A stretch of 35,235 nt of DNA, taken from the NCBI GenBank assembly GCA_027365735.1, contig DAHXLY010000003.1, positions 1 through 35,235 on the forward strand, written 5' to 3'. Below the pieces are notes generated by a model. The model was not told the origin of the DNA and ran no database searches. It was given only the letters and a program-made list of their open reading frames with translations. Of this stretch, positions 24,025 through 31,518 are shown piece by piece. Numbering within the stretch: position 1 is the stretch's first letter; every line of letters begins with the position of its first letter. The translations under genes were made by a program, and so were the position numbers. Source of the stretch: Microcaldota archaeon. Its GTDB lineage: Archaea > Micrarchaeota > Micrarchaeia > Micrarchaeales > Micrarchaeaceae.

Positions 24025-24324
24025 ATGGCCGAAGCCGCAATTAGGATTCATATGCAGGTTGATAGCGCCAGGGACAGGCTTTGCAGCCTGATAAGGGAGC
24101 ACCCGGAACGGGCGCTGGAGTGCCTCACCTCACTGCTTAGAATGTGTGCGGCTTCGTTTGGATCGCAAGGAGTCACGGTCTCCGACCGCGCCGATGCGGA
24201 GATGGTTGGAGTAGTTGTCGCTATGGTTTCAGGAAAATGCGCCGATGAACACGACCCTGTATATATGGAACGCCTCATTGAGGGGCTTTCGAGGGATTAC
24301 GATGAAAATTCAAGAGAAGAGTAA
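24025..24324 (+). CDS. Small helical protein, first gene of the GT9/rSAM operon
   Basis: This is a 99-residue protein that I do not recognise. It is mostly helical and acidic at the end: RIHMQVDSARDRLCSLIREH, ALECLTSLLRMCAASFG, VGVVVAMVSGKCADE and YMERLIEGLSRDYDENSREE. The supplied track extends this frame back to 23527 through the AT-rich block. The ATG at 24025 is the credible start because coding-like composition begins there and GGTTGG lies just upstream. Its last 23 nt overlap the start of the glycosyltransferase-like gene, so the two are translationally coupled. It may be an accessory subunit. Confidence 0.6.
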   Translation: MAEAAIRIHMQVDSARDRLCSLIREHPERALECLTSLLRMCAASFGSQGVTVSDRADAEMVGVVVAMVSGKCADEHDPVYMERLIEGLSRDYDENSREE

Positions 24325-26194
24325 AACCGGGACGATAGTGGTGTCAATGGCTGGCGTACACAAGGACAAGCACCCACAAAAGGAGCTTGCCCTTTGGCTG
24401 CCCGGGCCGGGCGACACGAATGGTGAGCTGCGCAAGCCGCAGCTGATGGCAAGCCTTTCTGGAACGCATGCGAGGATACTCGTGAGGCTCCTGGAGGGAT
24501 TTGTGATATACAACATTAATATGATAAATAACGCGGTCGCCGAATTCAAACATTCTGGCAAGAGTTACTCGCTCACCGAGCTTTCAGATGAAGTGGTAGT
24601 ATCGATAAGGCCGGCCCACAATTCCTCCACGGGCACGGTGGCGCTCAACGTTGGATTCCCATTCCCTATATACACTGAAAAGTTCAGCAATGCAGAGCTG
24701 GAGTGTGGCAGCCTTGATATCCAGATATTCCTTAGGGGTGAGAGGATACGAAACCTACAGAGGATAATGCTGATGGACCTGCTTGATGGGGATGTACCGC
24801 TGAAGTGGAATGAGGTAGGTAGCGTGCGCGAGTTCAGGGAGCTGACGAAGAGGACGATGGCGTGGACGGGCAACGTGCTGTACGTAGACGCCTACACATA
24901 CATAGGCGACTCCATAATAGGGCTGCACTTCCTTGATGCTTTTGTTAAGGACTATGGCATAGACAAGAAGAATGTCAGGGTGCTCTCGAGGGCGTACAAA
25001 CACATAGACGGGTTCTACCCCAGCGCCCCGTGCGACCCGAAGGAGCTCTCCGGGATATGTGATGAATCCAGTGTCGTGATAATGCCCGACCTGATAGACA
25101 GCCATTGGGGTAAGAGGTTGGAGCTAATCGATGCTATAAAGGACAGGGAGGTGTTTGTGTTGGTGGTCTCCCGCAACCTGGCGATAAAGCTAGGAAAAAA
25201 GAGGGAGGTCTGGCACCTGAGTAGCGCTGATCCTCTGTTGAGGGAGTCGAACATCGAAGACTATATGAATGACTGTCTGCTTCCGTTTGTTGACCGGGCA
25301 TCGGTGTGTGAGCGTGGCTGCGTGGCACGGCCGTCGGCAGAGCTTAGAGAAAACGGGAGGATTGCACTGTTGGGCAACGCCCTCAGCTCGCTAGGCGGAA
25401 AGGACCTGCCACCCGAGAAGTTCTTGGACCTCTGCAAAAAGATGCTCACACGAATCAGCGCGCCGATATATGTTTCCGCCGGGGTCAGGGAGAGTGCAAA
25501 GGACGTCGCCTGGGTGGCAAAATTCTCCTCTCTGTTGGCCGCGAGCGACAACCGCGTACGCAGCGGAATAAGGCTGCTTTACGACAACGGGCTTACCGAC
25601 CTTGCCGAACGGTGCAGGGAGCTTGACGTCTCACTGGTCTTCAGCGTCGATACGTCGCTGCCCCACCTGTTCAACAGGCTGGGCGTGCCAACGATTGCAA
25701 TTTACAAGAAGGCATTTTGGGATGACTCGAGCCTGCAGTCTCTAGCCTCCGACTCACCGCTTGGGTTCTGTCGCTATGGGGGTGCGATGTACCCTGCGGT
25801 CTTCGACGAGCGGGAGGACAACGGAAGGTTCGCCGACCTGATGGCGGAATGCGCGGTCTCGCTGATCGGTGATGGTTTGTGTGAGGTGCACGAGGGCGTG
25901 CAAGAGTTCATCAGGGACATTGAGAGGCTTGCATTTGCGAGAAGGGATCCGAAGATCTCTGGACTTAGGGAGAGGAACGGCAGATTGGTGTGGTCATTTG
26001 AGAGGTTAAGGGCCAAATACAAAGAAGGGCGGAACGCATGGATGTTTGAACTGTTTGACCCAGCAAGCATCACGGAGAACGTGATGAATTTCTTTCCCGC
26101 ACCTCGCACTGCAGACCTTGTCTCGAGCTCTTGGCTGATATCGCCGGCGTACAAGTGGTTTAAGTTTGACTCATACAGAAAAAAACGTGGTTGA
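24302..26194 (+). CDS. GT9-like (heptosyltransferase-type) glycosyltransferase with an extra N-terminal domain
   Basis: A predicted GT-B-fold glycosyltransferase of 630 residues. Residues about 190-340 start like GT9 enzymes (NVLYVDAYTYIGDSIIGLHF, equivalent to the usual 'D.iGD...t.P.l'). Residues about 350-500 hold the nucleotide-sugar half with the diagnostic LVFSVDTSLPHLFNRLGVPT followed by IAIY, matching the GT9 'SVDTg..HlA..lg.PT'. The first 190 residues and the last 120 are not recognised. The track start (24215) would run through the upstream gene. The ATG at 24302 gives a 23-nt overlap, normal for an operon. The stop immediately precedes the radical SAM ATG. Donor and acceptor are unknown; activity is inferred. 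Confidence 0.65.
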   Translation: MKIQEKSKTGTIVVSMAGVHKDKHPQKELALWLPGPGDTNGELRKPQLMASLSGTHARILVRLLEGFVIYNINMINNAVAEFKHSGKSYSLTELSDEVVVSIRPAHNSSTGTVALNVGFPFPIYTEKFSNAELECGSLDIQIFLRGERIRNLQRIMLMDLLDGDVPLKWNEVGSVREFRELTKRTMAWTGNVLYVDAYTYIGDSIIGLHFLDAFVKDYGIDKKNVRVLSRAYKHIDGFYPSAPCDPKELSGICDESSVVIMPDLIDSHWGKRLELIDAIKDREVFVLVVSRNLAIKLGKKREVWHLSSADPLLRESNIEDYMNDCLLPFVDRASVCERGCVARPSAELRENGRIALLGNALSSLGGKDLPPEKFLDLCKKMLTRISAPIYVSAGVRESAKDVAWVAKFSSLLAASDNRVRSGIRLLYDNGLTDLAERCRELDVSLVFSVDTSLPHLFNRLGVPTIAIYKKAFWDDSSLQSLASDSPLGFCRYGGAMYPAVFDEREDNGRFADLMAECAVSLIGDGLCEVHEGVQEFIRDIERLAFARRDPKISGLRERNGRLVWSFERLRAKYKEGRNAWMFELFDPASITENVMNFFPAPRTADLVSSSWLISPAYKWFKFDSYRKKRG

Positions 26195-27157
26195 ATGACA
26201 CTGAAACAAATAACACTGGCCGTTAACGATTATTGCAACAACAAATGCGACGTAATGTGCCAGATATACAAGAACGCACCCATTGTCAAGACCGGCGCGA
26301 GCGAGTTCACCGGCATGCTGCGCAGACAGGAGTTCAGGGATCTGCAGGAGGTTGCGATAACCGGAGGTGAGCCGTTTATGAACGTCGAGCACCTCAATGG
26401 GGTCATCGAGGGTATGATAGAGGCACTCCCAAATCTTTCGTGGGTATTCATCAACACGAACGGCACCTATCCAGAGCGCGTCGGGAAATTCATAGAAAAA
26501 TTCGCCGGGAAAGTTCCAAAACTGACAATATCAATTTCATTGGAGGGCACCCCGGAGGTCCATAACAAACAGCGCGGCGTCAGGTCGTTTGAGCTTGTGA
26601 TGTCGACGATAGATGTGGTTAGCAAGTCGGGGAGAAAGAACGTGACAGGATCGCTGTCCACCACTATAACGTTATACAACGCCGATGTGTCAGAGCTCGA
26701 CTACGTAAGGTGTGTTGCGGAGAAGAATGGTTTTGCACATACATTTAGGATGGCGAGCAAGAGCGGAACCTATTACCACAATGAGAACACCGGAAAGGAT
26801 GAGCAGATTCCACCGAAAAAAGTCGAAGAGATCCTTGCATTCATAGCGCAGCACTACAGCGAAGATCCATTCCAAGCGATGCAGACCAGATACCTACGCA
26901 CTGGGCAGACGGGATTGAAATGCACCGCCGGCTCCGACTTCGCATTTGTACAGGCTGACGGCAAAATATACCCATGCATATTTAGCACGAGGGTGATCGG
27001 CGGTAAGGCTGAAGGGGTTACAACAAGCGTGATAACCGACCTTGGAAAGCAGGAACCGTGCCCGTGCTGCACCGAGTGTGCGGTTTACCCAATGATGAAC
27101 TATGGTCCGTCGGAAAACAGGCAGCAGAGGCAGGAGGCACTGATACAATTACGATAA
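26195..27157 (+). CDS. Radical SAM protein with SPASM-like C-terminus and atypical CX3CX3C motif
   Basis: This is a 320-residue radical SAM enzyme. The N-terminal cluster motif reads YCNNKCDVMCQIY, so the three Cys are spaced CX3CX3C rather than the canonical CX3CX2C. The ITGGEPFMN loop for SAM is intact, as are the TISISLEG strand and later barrel elements. The C-terminal part has CTAGSDFAFVQADGKIYPC followed by PCPCCTEC, like a reduced SPASM/twitch domain holding an auxiliary Fe-S cluster. SPASM proteins commonly modify peptides or carbohydrates. The ATG directly abuts the GT9-like stop. The gene after it starts 12 nt downstream. The product is probably co-expressed with, and may act on the product or substrate of, the glycosyltransferase. 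Confidence 0.85.
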   Translation: MTLKQITLAVNDYCNNKCDVMCQIYKNAPIVKTGASEFTGMLRRQEFRDLQEVAITGGEPFMNVEHLNGVIEGMIEALPNLSWVFINTNGTYPERVGKFIEKFAGKVPKLTISISLEGTPEVHNKQRGVRSFELVMSTIDVVSKSGRKNVTGSLSTTITLYNADVSELDYVRCVAEKNGFAHTFRMASKSGTYYHNENTGKDEQIPPKKVEEILAFIAQHYSEDPFQAMQTRYLRTGQTGLKCTAGSDFAFVQADGKIYPCIFSTRVIGGKAEGVTTSVITDLGKQEPCPCCTECAVYPMMNYGPSENRQQRQEALIQLR

Positions 27158-27169
27158 AAAGGTGGAAAC

Positions 27170-27553
27170 ATGGATATATCACCAGCAGAACTGGCAGACC
27201 GCTACACGATAGTAGCACTGAAGTTGGAGAGGAATGGGGATCTGCTCTTCAAAAAGGAGTTGGATACCCTGGCGGGGGAGGTGCTCGAGCTGAAGAGGCA
27301 GGGCCTAATGCAGCAGAGATGGGTTGATGAGCTCTACAGGGTCAACTCCAAGATATGGAACCTTGAATCGAAGATAAAGGACACCAATGTCAAGAAGGGT
27401 GATCTGTCAACGATCGGCTCTCTTGCGCTGCAGGTGAGGATCTGGAACAACCGCAGGACCGACGTCAAAAGGAAGATAACCAAGAAGATCGGAGTCGGCT
27501 TCATTGACAGGAAGAAGTACTATGTGAAGACGGCCGCAAGAACCGGCAAGTGA
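27170..27553 (+). CDS. DUF6165-like protein
   Basis: A helical protein of 127 residues. The sequence ISPAELADRYTIVALKLERN, then YRVNSKIWNLESKIKDTN and LALQVRIWNNRRTDVKRKI, resembles the DUF6165 pattern known to me from bacteria ('iS.gEl.DKltIL.iK...', 'L..vN..LW.iEd.IR', 'V..lND.Ra.lK..I'). My recollection is that such proteins occur beside heptosyltransferase/TPR-type glycan genes, which would fit the GT9-like neighbour. The biochemical role is unknown. The start is supported by GGTGG 5 nt before the ATG. A profile search should confirm the family. Confidence 0.55.
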   Translation: MDISPAELADRYTIVALKLERNGDLLFKKELDTLAGEVLELKRQGLMQQRWVDELYRVNSKIWNLESKIKDTNVKKGDLSTIGSLALQVRIWNNRRTDVKRKITKKIGVGFIDRKKYYVKTAARTGK

Positions 27554-27557
27554 TGCG

Positions 27558-27758
27558 ATGCTGGCTGCAATTGCAAAGATCGGAAGGGAAATAGATAAGG
27601 ATAACCGAATCTGCACCACAGCTGGGGGTGCATACGCAGATGATGGGTGCTTTATGGAGCTGAAGCGCACGCAAGGAGAGGAGGTAAAGGTGGGCACCGT
27701 TAGAGAAATGGAGTCGATGATGGATATCGCGCTGAGAGCAGAGCGCAGATGTGATTGA
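27558..27758 (+). CDS. Small uncharacterised protein of the operon (66 aa)
   Basis: The ATG at 27558 lies 4 nt after the stop of the DUF6165-like gene. The stop region itself supplies GTGAT as a Shine-Dalgarno sequence, implying coupled translation. The sequence has an amphipathic start (LAAIAKIGREIDKDNRICTT), a Gly/Ala-rich centre (AGGAYADDGCF) and a helical charged end. It has three Cys. No family is recognised; it could be a small accessory protein or a peptide substrate. Confidence 0.45.
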   Translation: MLAAIAKIGREIDKDNRICTTAGGAYADDGCFMELKRTQGEEVKVGTVREMESMMDIALRAERRCD

Positions 27759-27782
27759 TAATATGTTTGTAAAGGTGTATAT

Positions 27783-28037
27783 ATGGATAAATTTGTAACC
27801 GAGAACAAGCCAAAAAAGCAAGATACGGCGAGTGGGGAATGCCCGGAGCAGTTTATTGGTCCTTATGAGGGTTTTGTGCATCACTTGCCTTTGTTAAGAA
27901 CCGAGCTGAAAGGAAATGGGTCGCCCACAAAGCAGCATGCGGTTTCTGATACTGACATGGAGGTTGTCATTGAGGAAAGCTATTCCTGCACTGGTGGCGG
28001 CGTTGAGACTGACGGAAATGACAGAATGGTGGTGTAG
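27783..28037 (+). CDS. Small uncharacterised protein, possible peptide substrate (84 aa)
   Basis: The last ORF of the apparent operon, with GGTG 7 nt upstream of the ATG. The protein is hydrophilic, low in secondary-structure propensity, and has two Cys (ASGECPEQ and YSCTGGGVE), with a Gly- and Thr-containing C-terminal segment following acidic residues. This layout (acidic leader, Cys/Gly/Thr-bearing tail, radical SAM enzyme nearby) resembles precursor peptides of modified ribosomal peptides, but no recognised motif proves it. It converges on the HIT gene with 13 nt between the stops. Confidence 0.4.
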   Translation: MDKFVTENKPKKQDTASGECPEQFIGPYEGFVHHLPLLRTELKGNGSPTKQHAVSDTDMEVVIEESYSCTGGGVETDGNDRMVV

Positions 28038-28050
28038 TAGGGGTTAGCAG

Positions 28051-28509
28051 TCAGCTTTTGACATCCTCTTTGAGTCTTTTCTGGAGCTCCTTTAGCTCTT
28101 CCTCGTCCGCTCTTGGTCCCATGATGGTAGTCACGTAGCCCGGATAACTGTCGAATTTGACATTCTCCTTTGCCGTTGTGGAAATGGAATCCTTGCTGCA
28201 ACCTATCGCAGGATAGAGTTTCGCATGCAGGTGGTTTACCGCCGTTCCCTCTAGGACGAGGTGAACCCTGTTCACTTTGAGCCTCTTGGCCAATAGCTTT
28301 GCCACCTTTTTCACTGCCTTCATAAAGCTGCTGTATTCGGGAACGCTCATCTTGAACGCATCGCTGTCTGTGTGGACTTTCGGTATCACAAGCGATTGGC
28401 CCTTTATGTTCGGGAACGCGTCGAGTATCGCTATGTAGTCCCCGTCCTCCCAGATTTTGCAGGACGGGATCTCCCCGGCGATGATTTTGCAGAAAATGCA
28501 GTTGTCCAT
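28051..28509 (-). CDS. HIT-family protein with incomplete histidine triad
   Basis: Predicted nucleotide hydrolase or transferase of the HIT superfamily. The N-terminus is classic (NCIFCKIIAGEIPS, with the CxxC), and SLVIPKVHTDS follows in the usual place. The active-site segment reads AVNHLHAKLYP. The first two His of the HxHxH triad are present, including the middle His that is normally the nucleophile, but the third position is Lys. The length of 152 residues is normal. The ATG at 28509 is supported by the TATA element AATAAAAA at 28531-28538, 25.5 nt upstream. The gene is a monocistron converging on the rSAM operon. The substrate is unknown. Confidence 0.85.
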   Translation of the reverse strand: MDNCIFCKIIAGEIPSCKIWEDGDYIAILDAFPNIKGQSLVIPKVHTDSDAFKMSVPEYSSFMKAVKKVAKLLAKRLKVNRVHLVLEGTAVNHLHAKLYPAIGCSKDSISTTAKENVKFDSYPGYVTTIMGPRADEEELKELQKRLKEDVKS

Positions 28510-28530
28510 GAAAGGAATTGGTGAAGAAGG

Positions 28531-28538
28531 TTTTTATT
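28531..28538 (-). promoter_or_regulatory. TATA box of the HIT gene
   Basis: AATAAAAA on the minus strand, centred 25.5 nt upstream of the ATG at 28509. Confidence 0.55.
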
Positions 28539-28560
28539 GATTTAGTGTGCCCGTAATTTA

Positions 28561-29487
28561 TCACGAGGGAAAGTTTACTATCGTTTCGATTATCGGCTTT
28601 CCGCATAGATAGTTCTGCAGTATTTTCTCATAAATTGAATAGCGCCATTCCCTCGTTTTCGGAAACTTTTGCAATTGGACGGCTGACCAAATTATCCGTC
28701 CGAAGATGAAATCATCCTTATAATCTGACGGTTTCGGCAGCCCGTTCCTTACGTAGACGTCGTCAATTGCGTTCAGGTAGGATACTCTTTGGGCTGCCGT
28801 GAAATCATATCCGCGCCACATCTCATATTTTCTGCTCTTGCTGAAGTTTCTGGTTTTTGGAAATGCGTAAATGTGGTAGAGGTTTGTGATTGCATCATAT
28901 CCGGCAGGCCCGTAGAACATAAACTCGAAATCTATTATTCCCTTTGGCATGAAGTTAAACGGGTTAAGGTCTCCATGCGTGATCACCATTGGAAAAACCG
29001 AAGTTCTGTCCTTCACCTGTTTGAGCGCTTTGATGGTGTCATGTTTCAAATCGGGCCGTTCCTCAAAAAGCTTATGTGAAAAAAATCCCTTTATGTCAAA
29101 TTTTTCCTTTTTGGTCGCACTTCTCAGCTGGGCCTCGCAAAAGAGCCTTGTCATGTCGATGTACCTTTTGAAGTTGGCGGCAGATACGGTACCCGATCTG
29201 CTGCAGTCCCTCATGAATATCTCACCCATATGCACGTCTCCGAGAGACTCCTCGACGTAGAAGCTTTGACCATCGACCTTGCCCTCCTTGATTAACCTTG
29301 CCACTGGGAACCCGAACCTCCGCAGTTTTTCGAATACCTCCATGTCTTTTTTGACATCATTGGTGTTTCCCATCCTAAGATAGGTTCCACTCCCTTTGTA
29401 GACCGAAATCGAGCTATACGCCCTTTTCTTCACAAACTCGTATTCCCTGTTTCCTATTCTGAGCGTGCCTCCTGCCATCTTTTCCAT
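28561..29487 (-). CDS. APH/choline-kinase-like phosphotransferase
   Basis: Protein kinase-like-fold small-molecule kinase of 308 residues. The N-lobe begins GGTLRIGNREYEFVKK, with YLRMGNTNDVKKDMEVFEKL near the ATP-binding region. The catalytic loop is ITHGDLNPFNFM (HGDxxxxN), and the metal-binding motif is GIIDFEFMFYGPAGYD, as in aminoglycoside/choline phosphotransferases. The substrate is unknown; it need not be an antibiotic. The track start at 29565 is replaced by the ATG at 29487, because the TATA element AATAAAAG at 29510-29517 is centred about 26.5 nt upstream. The next gene upstream (ABC ATPase) is divergent. Confidence 0.8.
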   Translation of the reverse strand: MEKMAGGTLRIGNREYEFVKKRAYSSISVYKGSGTYLRMGNTNDVKKDMEVFEKLRRFGFPVARLIKEGKVDGQSFYVEESLGDVHMGEIFMRDCSRSGTVSAANFKRYIDMTRLFCEAQLRSATKKEKFDIKGFFSHKLFEERPDLKHDTIKALKQVKDRTSVFPMVITHGDLNPFNFMPKGIIDFEFMFYGPAGYDAITNLYHIYAFPKTRNFSKSRKYEMWRGYDFTAAQRVSYLNAIDDVYVRNGLPKPSDYKDDFIFGRIIWSAVQLQKFPKTREWRYSIYEKILQNYLCGKPIIETIVNFPS

Positions 29488-29509
29488 ACAAGATGATAGA
29501 TAAAGGAGG

Positions 29510-29517
29510 CTTTTATT
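29510..29517 (-). promoter_or_regulatory. TATA box of the APH-like kinase gene
   Basis: AATAAAAG on the minus strand, centred about 26.5 nt upstream of the ATG at 29487. It selects that start over the longer ORF in the track. Confidence 0.6.
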
Positions 29518-29682
29518 GATTTTGTACAGCTTTTGGAGAACATCTGCAGAAGCACCATTTGACAATCATCGTTGTTTTCCCCTTGCAAGTACAGAAGGAT
29601 TAAGTATTTTTACGTTCCAACCACCTCAGGTCAATTTACGCAAGGTAGCGCCGCTGCTAAACTTCGTAAAACCGTGATGGAG

Positions 29683-30696
29683 ATGGCCAAGATATCCAAA
29701 GAGATGGAAAATGCAAATGCAAACGCAAATGCAATAGAGATCAGCGACGTACGGAAGTACTTCGACACGGTCGAACACTCCAGCGGAGGCTTTTTCCAGA
29801 GCCTGCGCAGGAAGAAGTTCATTAAGAAGGCGGTGGACGGGGTATCGTTCAACGTCAGGAAGGGCACGATCATGGCGCTCCTTGGGAAGAACGGATCAGG
29901 GAAGTCGACCCTCATCAAGATGCTGGTCGGCATAATGAATCCAGACAGCGGCAATATCAAGATTCTTGGCATGGACCCGTGGAAGGACAGGATCCAGCTT
30001 TCAAGAAAGGTGGGAGTCGTGTTGGGCGCGCACCCTGTGCTGTACACCGACCTGCCTGCGATTGACAACTTCGAATACATAAGACAAGTGTACCGCATAC
30101 CGAAAGCCGAGTTCAAGAGGAGGCTCGACTACCTGGTCGGCATGCTGGAGCTGAAGGATGTATACAACCGCCAGGTGAGGGAGCTGTCGCTCGGAGAGAA
30201 GATGAAGTGCAACTTCGTCGCCGCTGTGCTCCACATGCCGGAGCTGATAGTGTTGGACGAGCCGACGATCGGAGTCGACCTTCCTTCAATGTTGAACCTC
30301 CGCGCAGCGGTGCTGGACCTCCAGAAGAACTATGGTCGTACATTCCTGATCACCACCCACATACTCGAGGACGTGAGGATACTCGCGGAGAACGTGGTGA
30401 TAATCGACAGGGGCAAGAAGGTGTTCGACGACACGAAGGAGAAGCTAAGCAAGCTGTACGGGGACTACAAGTACGCAGAGATATATTACCAGGACGGCAA
30501 GAGGCTGAACTTCTCGAAGTACGGCAAGGTCGTGGAGCGCAAGGAGTCATATGTGAAGTTGGAGGTAAACAGCTCGCAGATCAGGAACAAGAGGTTCACC
30601 AAGCTCCTCGCCGACCCGAGGGTCGAGGACTTCAACATAGTCGAACCAGAAATCCAGGATGTGATGAAGAAGTTCTACACGAGGATGAAGAAGTAG
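29683..30696 (+). CDS. ABC-2 type exporter, ATP-binding subunit
   Basis: Nucleotide-binding subunit of an ABC exporter at the membrane. Visible motifs are Walker A GKNGSGKSTLIKM, a Q-loop region, signature ELSLGEKMKCNF (LSxGxK rather than LSGGQ, as often in this subclass), Walker B LIVLDEPTIGVD and the switch His in TTHILEDV. A C-terminal regulatory stretch of about 100 residues follows. A short low-complexity repeat (NANANANA) lies near the N-terminus. The track begins at a TTG at 29572. The ATG at 29683, preceded by GTGATGGAG, is a better start (337 residues). The two permease genes follow at 6 nt and 0 nt, giving a complete exporter operon. The transported substrate is unknown. Confidence 0.9.
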   Translation: MAKISKEMENANANANAIEISDVRKYFDTVEHSSGGFFQSLRRKKFIKKAVDGVSFNVRKGTIMALLGKNGSGKSTLIKMLVGIMNPDSGNIKILGMDPWKDRIQLSRKVGVVLGAHPVLYTDLPAIDNFEYIRQVYRIPKAEFKRRLDYLVGMLELKDVYNRQVRELSLGEKMKCNFVAAVLHMPELIVLDEPTIGVDLPSMLNLRAAVLDLQKNYGRTFLITTHILEDVRILAENVVIIDRGKKVFDDTKEKLSKLYGDYKYAEIYYQDGKRLNFSKYGKVVERKESYVKLEVNSSQIRNKRFTKLLADPRVEDFNIVEPEIQDVMKKFYTRMKK

Positions 30697-30702
30697 CGTG
30701 GT

Positions 30703-31518
30703 ATGATGGAAAACAACGGATTCGCAAGCCAGTACATCGCGGCGATGCTGATAGAGTGGAGAGCATATCTTACCTACCGCCTCGAGCTGATGGTTGCGAT
30801 AATAAGAAGACTACTGTCGCCCATAGGCAGCATAGTGCTATGGAGCGTGATATACGCAGCCACCGGCACGCACACCCTGAACGGCTTCCCGCAGTCGGCG
30901 ATCTACATATATTTCCTAGCGATGAGCGCTGTGACCGCTTCGGTGCTTAACGTCAACATAGGATTCGACATGCAATCGGATATAAAGTCGGGGGACATAG
31001 CCGGAAAGCTGGTCAAGCCCTTCAGCTATCCGTGGCTGGCATTCGCCGTTACTTTGGCGGACTCGATGTTTGACTTCCTGATACTGACTGTGCCGATCAT
31101 GATAGTCGCTTCGGTGGCGATAGGGTACCACATCAACCCCGCATTCATAGGGATGTTCATGCTGACGATGCTGCTTGGCTTCATCATAAGCAGCCTGATA
31201 TTCTTCACTGCCGGGTGCCTATCGGCATACCTTATAAACATCTGGGGGATACTCTCCATACTGCAGTGGGGTTTCGCGATACTCGGAGGCAGGATGATTC
31301 CGCTGACGGTGTTTCCGCCGGCGATGCAGACGATCATCCAGGCGCTGCCCTTCTATTTGGTGTATTACCTTCCGGTCGCCACCATAACAGGCATAGCGAC
31401 GCCCGCTTTCATAGGCGCCGCGATGGTCGAGGCCGTCGAGTGGATAATCGCGTTGTCCGTCATCGCATACGCAGCATGGGGTCTGTCGAAGAACAAAATA
31501 ATGGCTGCAGGTGGTTGA
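30703..31518 (+). CDS. ABC-2 exporter permease, first subunit
   Basis: Membrane protein of 271 residues with about six hydrophobic helices, an amphipathic N-terminus and the conserved cytoplasmic-loop sequence IKSGDIAGKLVKPFSYPWL. It resembles the PF06182/DUF990-type ABC-2 permeases, in which 'G.i...L.kP' is typical. It presumably pairs with the following permease as a heterodimer and uses the upstream ATPase. The start is one of two tandem ATGs (30703, 30706) with GTGG just upstream; the gap after the ATPase stop is 6 nt. The last codons carry the Shine-Dalgarno sequence (GCAGGTGG) for the next gene. Confidence 0.82.
   Translation: MMENNGFASQYIAAMLIEWRAYLTYRLELMVAIIRRLLSPIGSIVLWSVIYAATGTHTLNGFPQSAIYIYFLAMSAVTASVLNVNIGFDMQSDIKSGDIAGKLVKPFSYPWLAFAVTLADSMFDFLILTVPIMIVASVAIGYHINPAFIGMFMLTMLLGFIISSLIFFTAGCLSAYLINIWGILSILQWGFAILGGRMIPLTVFPPAMQTIIQALPFYLVYYLPVATITGIATPAFIGAAMVEAVEWIIALSVIAYAAWGLSKNKIMAAGG

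Noticed and set aside
24215-24301. Upstream start of the GT9-like gene
   Set aside because: It would overlap most of the last third of the preceding gene; the ATG at 24302 gives a normal short operon overlap.
28561-29487. Aminoglycoside resistance gene
   Set aside because: Only the general APH/choline-kinase fold motifs are visible; nothing indicates an antibiotic substrate.
30207-30950. Plus-strand 247-aa ORF
   Set aside because: Alternative frame of the ABC ATPase and first permease, with Arg/Gly-rich shadow composition.
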